Shown here piece after piece: positions 1 through 5,617 of a DNA stretch of 5,895 bases. Position 1 is the stretch's first letter. Every line of letters begins with the position of its first letter. This DNA is from JBOGHU01 sp050742255 (GTDB taxonomy: Bacteria; Actinomycetota; Acidimicrobiia; Acidimicrobiales; CADCSY01), in NCBI GenBank assembly GCA_050742255.1, contig JBOGHU010000093.1, forward strand, positions 1 through 5,895. The letters run 5' to 3'. The notes below the pieces were generated by a model. That model was not told the origin of the DNA. It saw only the letters and a list, made by a program, of their open reading frames with translations, and made no database searches. A program made the translations under genes and the position numbers.

Positions 1-897
1 GCGCAGGGCTGCGCCTTCGACCGAGGTCAGATCGGTGATCCGCTCTTCCGGCAGGAATGTGTAGATGCGCAGGAAGCGGGAAATGTCGTCGTCGGTCGTG
101 TTGACCCACCACTGGTAGAAGTCGAGCGGGCTGGTCCGATCGCGATCCAGCCAGACAGCACCGGCCTCGCTCTTGCCCATCTTGCGGCCGTCGCTGGTCG
201 AGACGAGCGGCGTGACGAGGCCAAACGCCTTGCCGCCCTCAACGCGGCGGATCAGATCGGTGCCGGCCGTGATGTTGCCCCACTGGTCCGAGCCGCCGAC
301 CTGCAGCTCGCAGCCCTCGTGGGTGTGGAGCCACAGGTAGTCGTTGGCCTGGAGCAGCATGTACGCGAACTCGGTGAAGGAGATGCCAGTGGCGCCGGCC
401 ATGCGGGCTCGCACCGGCTCCTTGGCCATCATCTGGCCCACGGTGACGTGCTTGCCCACGTCCCGCAGGAAGCCCAGCAGCGACTGGCGACCGGTCCACA
501 TGGCGTTGTCGAGGACCACGGCCGTGGCCCGCTCCCCCGGGCCCGACGCCAGGAGCGACTCGAGCTGGCGCCGGATGGCGGCCACGTTGGCGGCGACCAC
601 GTCGGGGTCGAGCAGGCTGCGCTCGTCGGAGCGGCCGCTCGGGTCGCCGACCATGCCGGTCGCCCCTCCCACCACCGCGATGGGACGGTGCCCGGCCCGC
701 TGGAACCGGCGCAGGGTGACCACCCCCAGCAGGTGGCCGACGTGGAGGCTGTCGGCGGTGGGGTCGAAGCCGCAGTAGAGCGTCATGGGGCCGGCGGCCA
801 GGCGGGCAGACAGCTCGGCGCGGTCGGTGCAGTCCTGTACCAGGCCCCGACCCTCCAGGTCAGCCAGGAGGCCGGCGGAGCCGGGCACCGTGGCCAT
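1..897 (-). CDS. tyrS: Tyrosyl-tRNA synthetase, N-terminal 299 residues (3' end outside the window)
   Basis: Class Ic aminoacyl-tRNA synthetase; it activates tyrosine with ATP and charges tRNA-Tyr in the cytoplasm. The frame is open without a stop from ATG at 897 to base 1. Visible motifs: the YCGFDPTADSLHVGH block at residues 41-55, with HVGH (52-55) as the HIGH signature; Tyr179, Gln183 and Asp186 in FAYMLLQAND, at the tyrosine-pocket positions; GGSDQWGN at 201-208; and KMGKS at 239-243, a common bacterial variant of KMSKS. The family is usually about 400-430 residues, so roughly 110-130 residues, including the expected S4-like tRNA-binding domain, lie beyond the left edge. The ATG sits 2 nt after the mpg stop, with a weak AGG at 907-909. 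An in-frame GTG at 903 would add two residues and give a GTGA overlap, but the ATG has better spacing. Codon use in the last 85 or so codons is less GC-biased than the rest. Identity is certain; only the exact start is open. Confidence 0.97.
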   Translation of the reverse strand, partial: MATVPGSAGLLADLEGRGLVQDCTDRAELSARLAAGPMTLYCGFDPTADSLHVGHLLGVVTLRRFQRAGHRPIAVVGGATGMVGDPSGRSDERSLLDPDVVAANVAAIRRQLESLLASGPGERATAVVLDNAMWTGRQSLLGFLRDVGKHVTVGQMMAKEPVRARMAGATGISFTEFAYMLLQANDYLWLHTHEGCELQVGGSDQWGNITAGTDLIRRVEGGKAFGLVTPLVSTSDGRKMGKSEAGAVWLDRDRTSPLDFYQWWVNTTDDDISRFLRIYTFLPEERITDLTSVEGAALR

Positions 898-899
898 GG

Positions 900-1607
900 T
901 CACCGGCCTGCCCGGCAGGGTCCCGCCGACCCCGGGGGCGGCGCCCCCGGGCTGACGCCGGCTGGCGAGGGGCGCGGCCGGGACACGTTGGGGTCGCCGG
1001 CCACGTACCACCGCCAACGCCGATCGGCTCCCCGACCCACCCCCACCCTGGCAGTGGCGGCAGGATCGGGTGGTGGTGGCGTCCCGTCGTCGACCAGTAG
1101 GAGGTCGGCGTCGCCGGTGACCAGGTCGGCGCCGTCGTGGGCACCGGTGATCCCGAGGGCCTGGCACAGGCGGCCCGGTCCCGAGCAGAGATCCCGGGGG
1201 CGGCGGGCGGCGGGGCGGGCGGCGGCCATGGCCTCCAGCCCCGCCAGGGGGCTCAGCGCCCGCACCAGCACCGCCACGCCCTCCCCCGGCTCCCCGCACA
1301 CCGGGTTGGCGCACCAGTGCATGCCGTAGCTGAAGTACACGTAAAGCCGGCCGGGGGGGCCGAACATGGTCGAGTTGCGAGCGGTGCGGCCCCGGTAGCT
1401 GTGGGCGGCGGGGTCGATCGCCCCGCAGTAGGCCTCCGTCTCGACGATCCGACCCTGACGGGCGCCGGCGACCAGCACCTTGTTGAGCAGCTCGGGCGCG
1501 ACCTCCCGGGGGTCACGCCGGTAGAAGTCCCGGGGCAGGACGTGCCCGGCGGCCCCTGTCCCCCACCCTGGTCCCCGCCCTGCCCCCCGCCGCCCGGTGG
1601 TCCTCAC
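900..1607 (-). CDS. mpg: 3-methyladenine (alkyl-purine) DNA glycosylase, AAG/MPG family
   Basis: Base-excision repair enzyme of the AAG/MPG fold; family members excise alkylated purines such as 3-methyladenine, and often hypoxanthine, by base flipping. The protein is 235 residues. Conserved blocks: LPRDFY (24-29); GRIVETEAY (52-60), with Glu58 matching the catalytic Glu125 of human AAG and Tyr60 matching Tyr127; AAH with His69 (human His136); LYVYFSYGM (88-96), where Tyr94 matches the intercalating Tyr162; Asn101 (human Asn169); and a C-terminal RVGVGRGADRRWRWYVAGDP block ending in NVSR near 210. The core is complete. Two flanks look unconstrained: about 23 residues before LPRDFY, rich in Gly and Arg, and about 25 residues after NVSR, rich in Pro, Gly and Ala. 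The GTG start overlaps the argH stop (GTGA), no Shine-Dalgarno is visible before it, and no later ATG or GTG precedes the conserved core, so translation probably depends on coupling to argH. Confidence 0.94.
   Translation of the reverse strand: MRTTGRRGAGRGPGWGTGAAGHVLPRDFYRRDPREVAPELLNKVLVAGARQGRIVETEAYCGAIDPAAHSYRGRTARNSTMFGPPGRLYVYFSYGMHWCANPVCGEPGEGVAVLVRALSPLAGLEAMAAARPAARRPRDLCSGPGRLCQALGITGAHDGADLVTGDADLLLVDDGTPPPPDPAATARVGVGRGADRRWRWYVAGDPNVSRPRPSPAGVSPGAPPPGSAGPCRAGR
907..919 (-). other. Small hairpin covering the weak tyrS ribosome-binding site
   Basis: CCTGC (907-911) and GCAGG (915-919) pair around a 3-nt loop. On the coding strand the downstream arm, GCAGG, contains the AGG (907-909) that is the only Shine-Dalgarno-like match before tyrS, 9 nt from the ATG at 897. 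Folding would hide that site until ribosomes finishing mpg open it. The repeat is visible; the regulatory role is inference. Confidence 0.35.
931..951 (-). other. Perfect 9-bp inverted repeat in the 3' end of mpg
   Basis: The arms CCCGGGGGC (931-939) and GCCCCCGGG (943-951) are perfectly complementary around a 3-nt loop, giving a very GC-rich potential RNA hairpin. It lies in the region coding for the unconserved mpg tail, about 34 nt upstream of the tyrS ATG. No U-run follows on the coding strand, so it does not look like a standard intrinsic terminator. It may be chance in such GC-rich DNA. Confidence 0.5.
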
Positions 1608-2989
1608 CGAAGTGCGTCCAGGCGGGCACGGTCGGCGTCGATGCGGTCCCGGAACCGGGCCAGCTCCTCGGCCACCGGCTGGGGGCCGGCCCCACCCGGG
1701 CTCGACCGCCGGGCCACGGCGGCACCGGGCTCCAGGAGCGCCACCGCGTCGGCGCCGAGGTCGGGATGGGACCTGACCAGGTCGACCAGGTCCCTACCGC
1801 CCTCGAGGGCGTCCCGCACCAGGCCGGCGACGAGGGCGTGGGCCTGGCGGAAGGGCGTCCCCCGGCCCACCAGGTGCTCGGCCAGGTCGACGGCGGCGGT
1901 CGCCGGGGCGTCGGCGGCGGCCCGCATCCGCTCCGGGCGGAACGTGGCGGTGGCGAGCATCCCGGCCAGGGCGGCCAGGGCGTCCCGGGTGATGTCGACG
2001 GCGTCGAACAGGGGCACCTTGTCCTCCTGGAGGTCACGGTTGTAGGCGAGCGGCAGGCCCTTGAGCATGGTGAGGACGGCGGTCAGGTGGCCCACCAGCC
2101 GGCCGGCCCGCCCCCGCACCAGCTCGGCCACGTCGGGGTTCTTCTTCTGGGGCAGCATCGACGACCCCGTGGCGTAGGCGTCATGGAGGCTCAGGAACCC
2201 GAACTCCTGGCTGGACCACAGCACGACCTCCTCGCCCACCCGGGAGAGGTGCACCCCGAGCAGGGCCAGGGCGAAGACCGCCTCGGCCACGAAGTCGCGG
2301 TCGCTCACCGCATCCATGCTGTTCTCGAAGCGCCGGGCGAAGCCGAGGTCGGCGGCGGTGGCGTCGGGGTCGAGGCCCAGCGCCGAGCCGGCCAGGGCCG
2401 CCGCGCCCAGCGGGGAGACGTCGAGGCGCCGGCGGGCGTCGAGGAGGCGGTCCAGGTCTCGGGCCAGCGCCCACCCGTGAGCCATCAGGTGGTGGGCCAG
2501 GAGGACGGGCTGGGCCCGTTGGAGGTGGGTGTAGCCGGGCAGGTAGGTGGGGCCGGCGCCCACCGCCCGCTCCAGCAGGACCTCCTGGAGGTCCACCACC
2601 GCGCCGGCCACCGCGACCAGCTCCCGCTTGCACCACAGGCGCAGATCGGTGGCCACCTGGTCGTTGCGGCTGCGCCCGGTGTGGAGCTTGGCCCCAGCCG
2701 CTCCGGCCAGCTCGGTCACCCGGCGCTCGACCGCGGTGTGGATGTCCTCGTCGCCGGGAGCGAACACGAAGGTGCCCGCCACCAGCTCGTTCTCGACCGC
2801 GTCCAGGGCGTTTGTCACCACGCTGACCTCGGCCTGCTCCAGCAGTCCGGCCCGAGCCAGCGCCCGCACGTGGGCGCGGGAGCCGGTCAGGTCGTCGGCG
2901 GCCAGGCGCCGGTCCACCGGGAGGCTGGCGGTGAAGGCCAGCAGCTCCTCGGCGGGGGGACGGGAGAACCGCCCCTGCCACAGGGTCAC
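1604..2989 (-). CDS. argH: Argininosuccinate lyase
   Basis: Last step of arginine synthesis: cleaves argininosuccinate to arginine and fumarate. Member of the fumarase/aspartase superfamily, active as a cytoplasmic homotetramer. The protein is 461 residues, normal for ArgH. Motifs: DLTGSRAH (33-40); KLHTGRSRNDQVATD (101-115), substrate binding; YTHLQRAQP (153-161), with the Thr154-His155 pair of the family; and the superfamily signature GSSMLPQKKNPD starting at residue 275, whose Ser277 is at the catalytic serine position. LPLAYNRDLQEDK follows as expected. The frame is open upstream as far as 3757, but homology begins at the GTG at 2989, which overlaps the argG stop (GTGA) and has a GGAGG 9 nt upstream inside argG. 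The upstream extension is a GC-rich shadow of argG. The gene overlaps the glycosylase start by 4 nt. Confidence 0.97.
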   Translation of the reverse strand: MTLWQGRFSRPPAEELLAFTASLPVDRRLAADDLTGSRAHVRALARAGLLEQAEVSVVTNALDAVENELVAGTFVFAPGDEDIHTAVERRVTELAGAAGAKLHTGRSRNDQVATDLRLWCKRELVAVAGAVVDLQEVLLERAVGAGPTYLPGYTHLQRAQPVLLAHHLMAHGWALARDLDRLLDARRRLDVSPLGAAALAGSALGLDPDATAADLGFARRFENSMDAVSDRDFVAEAVFALALLGVHLSRVGEEVVLWSSQEFGFLSLHDAYATGSSMLPQKKNPDVAELVRGRAGRLVGHLTAVLTMLKGLPLAYNRDLQEDKVPLFDAVDITRDALAALAGMLATATFRPERMRAAADAPATAAVDLAEHLVGRGTPFRQAHALVAGLVRDALEGGRDLVDLVRSHPDLGADAVALLEPGAAVARRSSPGGAGPQPVAEELARFRDRIDADRARLDALR

Positions 2990-4194
2990 GGCGCCCCCCC
3001 TCCCGACCGGGGTCCCTGCCGCGCCGCCCAGGTCCGAACCCCAAGGCTCCACAGCCGCACGAAGCCCTCGGCGTCGCCGTGGCGGAAGCGGTCGGCGGCC
3101 TCGTAGGTCGCCAGGTCGTGCTCGTACAGGCCGACCGGGCTGCGCCGGCCGGTCACGATGCAGCGCCCCGGCAGCTCGCAGCGGAGCCTGACCTCCCCGG
3201 TGACGTGGCGCTGGCTCTCCGCCACGAAGGCGTCCAACGCCGACTTGAGGGGCGAGAACCACAGCCCGTCGTACACCAGCTCGGCGTAGCGGGGCTCGAG
3301 GCGGGCCTTCTCGTGGGCCAGGTCCCGCTCCAGGGTGAGGTCCTCGAGGTCGGCGTGGGCCATCAGCAGGGCCAGGGAGCCGGGGCACTCGTAGATCTCC
3401 CGGCTCTTGATCCCCACCCGCCGGTTCTCGAGCATGTCGACCCGGCCCCAGCCGAAGGAGCCGACCACCGCCGTGACCTCGGCGATGAGCTCGTCCAGCG
3501 GGAGCCGGCGGCCGTCGAGGGCGACGGGGACCCCGGCCTCGAACGCGATCACCAGGTCCGCCGGATCGGTGGCGGTGGGCACGGTGGTCTCGAAGATCTC
3601 CTCGGGCGGCGGCTGCCACGGATCCTCGAGGATGCCGCACTCGATGGTCCGGCCCCACAGGTTCTGGTCGATCGAGTAGGGGCTGGCCGTGGTCACCGGC
3701 ACCGGGATGCCGTGGCGCTCGGCGTAGGCGATGGCGTCGCCACGGGTCAACCCCCACCCCCGCACCGGCGCCAGCACCTCCAGGTCGGGCGCCAGCGCCG
3801 CCGCCGACACCTCGAAGCGGACCTGGTCGTTGCCCTTGCCAGTGCAGCCGTGGGCGATGGCATCGGCGCCGTGGGCCCGGGCGGCGGCGACCAGCTCGGT
3901 GACGATGAGGGGCCTCGACAGCGACGACACCAGCGGGTACTTGCCCTCGTAGCGAGCGTTGGCCTTGAGGGCGGGGGCCACGAACTCCTCGGCGAAGCGG
4001 CGACGGCAGTCGACGACCATGGCGTCGGCCGCCCCCGCGGCCAGGGCCCGCTCCCGCACCGCGCCCAGGTCACCCCCCTGGCCCACGTCGGCGACCACCG
4101 CCACCACCTCCACCCCGAGCTCCTCGGTCATCCACCGGACCGCCACCGAGGTGTCCAGCCCGCCGCTGTAGGCGAGCGCGGCTCGTCTGGCCAT
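2986..4194 (-). CDS. argG: Argininosuccinate synthase
   Basis: ATP-dependent condensation of citrulline with aspartate to argininosuccinate (AMP + PPi released), the step between ArgF and ArgH. The protein is 402 residues, normal for the family. Motifs: the N-type ATP pyrophosphatase P-loop AYSGGLDTS (8-16); KYPLVSSLSRPLI (85-97); HGCTGKGNDQVRFE (115-128), citrulline/aspartate and nucleotide contacts; and SPYSIDQNLWGRTIECGILEDPW (171-193). The last 15 or so residues are a Gly-rich, poorly conserved tail containing a run of seven G. The start is ATG at 4194, because MARRAALAYSGG is the family N-terminus and GAGGA lies 6 nt upstream. The frame stays open upstream to 4833, but that part only shadows argR and argF. 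The start shares one base with the argR stop (TGATG). The 3' end overlaps argH by 4 nt. Confidence 0.97.
   Translation of the reverse strand: MARRAALAYSGGLDTSVAVRWMTEELGVEVVAVVADVGQGGDLGAVRERALAAGAADAMVVDCRRRFAEEFVAPALKANARYEGKYPLVSSLSRPLIVTELVAAARAHGADAIAHGCTGKGNDQVRFEVSAAALAPDLEVLAPVRGWGLTRGDAIAYAERHGIPVPVTTASPYSIDQNLWGRTIECGILEDPWQPPPEEIFETTVPTATDPADLVIAFEAGVPVALDGRRLPLDELIAEVTAVVGSFGWGRVDMLENRRVGIKSREIYECPGSLALLMAHADLEDLTLERDLAHEKARLEPRYAELVYDGLWFSPLKSALDAFVAESQRHVTGEVRLRCELPGRCIVTGRRSPVGLYEHDLATYEAADRFRHGDAEGFVRLWSLGVRTWAARQGPRSGGGAP
2999..3003 (-). promoter_or_regulatory. Shine-Dalgarno for argH
   Basis: GGAGG on the coding strand, running into a seven-G tract in the end of argG, 9 nt before the GTG at 2989. 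It supports the GTG as the argH start. Confidence 0.7.
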
Positions 4195-4721
4195 CACCGC
4201 TCCTCGCTGCCCCGGTCGCCTCGGTCGCCCTCCGGGCGGCCCAGCCCGGCCACGGCGGCCAGGCGCTCGGCCACCGCCCGTCCTCCCCCGGCCTCGGCCG
4301 CCACCACCAGCACGGTGTCGTCCCCGGCGACGGTCCCGAGGACGCCACCGACCCCGGCGCGATCGAGGGCGGAGCCCACCACGTGGGCCGATCCGGGGGG
4401 GGTGCGCAGGACGACCAGGTTCCCCGAGGACGCCAGGTCGACCACCCAGTCGGAGAGGACCCGGCGCAGGTGGTCGTCGGGCGCCGCCCGCTCGTGGGCC
4501 AGCTCGGGGATCGCGTACACGCTGTCGCCGCCGGCGACCCGCACCTTCACCGCTCCCAGCTCCTCCAGGTCGCGCGACACCGTGGCCTGGGTCGCGCTCA
4601 CCCCCGACTCGGCCAGCAGCTCGACGAGCTGGCCCTGGCTGGTCACGTGGTGCTGCTCCAGCAGCAGGGCGACGCGGTGCTGGCGCTGGGGCTTGCCCAA
4701 CCGGGAGGCGTCCCCGCTCAT
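4194..4721 (-). CDS. argR: Arginine repressor ArgR
   Basis: Arginine-sensing transcription factor; family members form hexamers that bind ARG-box operators when arginine is present. The protein is 175 residues, slightly long (the family is often 150-170). An N-terminal winged helix occupies about residues 10-75, with the recognition segment ATQATVSRDLEELG (43-56) followed by the wing VKVRVAGGDSVYAIPE. The C-terminal oligomerisation and arginine-binding domain runs from about 85 to 155: NLVVLRTPPGSAHVVGSALD (101-120) and GTVAGDDT (129-136), where Asp134-Asp135 match the arginine-contacting aspartates of E. coli ArgR. The final 15 residues are a charged Gly/Asp/Arg/Glu tail without recognisable function. 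The start is ATG at 4721, overlapping the argF stop (ATGA) with GGAGG 10 nt upstream; the longer open frame up to 5180 shadows argF. Encoded inside the operon it presumably controls, it is probably autoregulated. No ARG box is visible in the window. Confidence 0.96.
   Translation of the reverse strand: MSGDASRLGKPQRQHRVALLLEQHHVTSQGQLVELLAESGVSATQATVSRDLEELGAVKVRVAGGDSVYAIPELAHERAAPDDHLRRVLSDWVVDLASSGNLVVLRTPPGSAHVVGSALDRAGVGGVLGTVAGDDTVLVVAAEAGGGRAVAERLAAVAGLGRPEGDRGDRGSEER
4201..4205 (-). promoter_or_regulatory. Shine-Dalgarno for argG
   Basis: GAGGA on the coding strand within the last codons of argR, 6 nt before the ATG at 4194. It supports the start that gives the family's normal N-terminus. 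Confidence 0.75.
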
Positions 4722-5617
4722 TGGTGGGCCCCCTCCGTGAAGACCCACGCCAGCAGCCCCCTGGTGACGTGCATGCGGTTCTCGGCCTCCTGCCACACCA
4801 GGCTCCGGGGCCCGTCGACGACCTCGGCGGCAACCTCCTCGCCCCGGTGGGCGGGGAGGCAGTGCAGGAAGCCGGCCGCCGGGGTGGCCCGCGCCATCAG
4901 CGCCGGGTCCACCGTGTAGCGACCAAGGGCCCGGCGGCGGTCGTCGGCCTGGTCCTCCTGGCCCATGGAGACCCAGACGTCGGTGGCGACCGCGTCGGCG
5001 CCGGCCGCCGCCTCGCCCGGCTCCCCGGTCACCGCCACGTCGGCCCCCAGCCCGGCCAACCGCTCCAGGTCGGCCTGGTCGGGACCGTAGCCGGGCGGAG
5101 CCGCCACCCGCACGACCATGCCGCAGGCGGCGGCGCCCAGGGTGAGCGAACGGGCCACGTTGGTGAAGTCGCCGACCCACGCCAGGCGGCGGCCGCGCAG
5201 GGTACCCAGCCGCTGGCGCAGGGTGAGGAGGTCGGCCAGGGCCTGCAGCGGGTGGCTGCGGTCCGAGAGGAGGTTCAGCACCGGCACCCTCGTGGCGCCG
5301 GCCAACCGCTCCAGGGTGGCGTGGCAGGAGACCCGTGCGCCGATGGCGGCGTGGTAGCAGGCCAGGGTGCGGCCCACGTCCTCCACCGTCTCCCGCACGT
5401 CCAGCCCCACCTCGTCGGGCCGGATCGACAGCGGGTGCCCGCCGAGCTGGACCACCGCCATCTCGGTGGCGCTGCGGGTGCGGTTGGAGGGCTTCTCGAA
5501 CAGAAGGGCCACCCCCCGCCCGGCCAGCACCGGGGGGAGCCGGGGCGCCTCGGCCCGGTCCAGGACCGCCTCCAGCCCCGCCGGCCCCAGGTCGTCGATC
5601 TCGAGGATGCTCCTCAC
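4718..5617 (-). CDS. argF: Ornithine carbamoyltransferase (anabolic)
   Basis: Transfers the carbamoyl group from carbamoyl phosphate to ornithine, giving citrulline; family members are typically cytoplasmic trimers. The protein is 299 residues, a little short (usually 305-335). Motifs: EKPSNRTR (41-48), the carbamoyl-phosphate loop, with Asn45 where Thr is usual in STRTR; HPLQ (122-125), the HPxQ motif; WVGDFTNVARSL (147-158); DVWVSMGQ (213-220), whose SMG indicates ornithine rather than aspartate or N-acetylornithine as acceptor; and FLHCLPAHRGEEV (250-262), containing the catalytic HCLP cysteine (Cys253). Its place beside argD and argG supports the biosynthetic role over a catabolic ArcB. 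The start is GTG at 5617, overlapping the argD stop (GTGA), with GGAGG 10 nt upstream; homology (MRSILEIDDL) begins at this codon. It overlaps argR by 4 nt. Confidence 0.96.
   Translation of the reverse strand: MRSILEIDDLGPAGLEAVLDRAEAPRLPPVLAGRGVALLFEKPSNRTRSATEMAVVQLGGHPLSIRPDEVGLDVRETVEDVGRTLACYHAAIGARVSCHATLERLAGATRVPVLNLLSDRSHPLQALADLLTLRQRLGTLRGRRLAWVGDFTNVARSLTLGAAACGMVVRVAAPPGYGPDQADLERLAGLGADVAVTGEPGEAAAGADAVATDVWVSMGQEDQADDRRRALGRYTVDPALMARATPAAGFLHCLPAHRGEEVAAEVVDGPRSLVWQEAENRMHVTRGLLAWVFTEGAHQ
4732..4736 (-). promoter_or_regulatory. Shine-Dalgarno for argR
   Basis: GGAGG on the coding strand inside the end of argF, 10 nt before the ATG at 4721. It decides the argR start against the long open frame further upstream. 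Confidence 0.75.

Noticed and set aside
931..951. Intrinsic transcription terminator between mpg and tyrS
   Set aside because: The stem is strong, but no U-tract follows on the coding strand and it lies within the mpg coding sequence.
895..960. T-box or other riboswitch leader for tyrS
   Set aside because: Only 2 nt separate mpg and tyrS, and no T-box consensus or specifier-loop arrangement is visible; a leader of that size would not fit.
319..1329. Plus-strand open frame of 336 codons across tyrS and mpg
   Set aside because: The translation is His/Gly/Arg-rich without motifs, and it lies opposite two well-recognised genes; long antisense frames are expected at this GC content.
1766..3106. 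Plus-strand open frame of 446 codons opposite argH
   Set aside because: Low-complexity Gly/Val/Gln/His composition, no recognisable domain, complete overlap with intact argH.
1604..3757. argH as a 717-residue protein with a long N-terminal extension
   Set aside because: Residues before the GTG at 2989 are an Arg/Gly/Pro-rich out-of-frame reading of argG; ArgH homology and the GGAGG both place the start at 2989. The same reasoning trims argG (open to 4833) and argR (open to 5180).
3079..4740. Plus-strand open frame of 553 codons opposite argG and argR
   Set aside because: Antisense shadow of conserved genes; it has no homology-like blocks and no ribosome-binding site tied to a sensible start.
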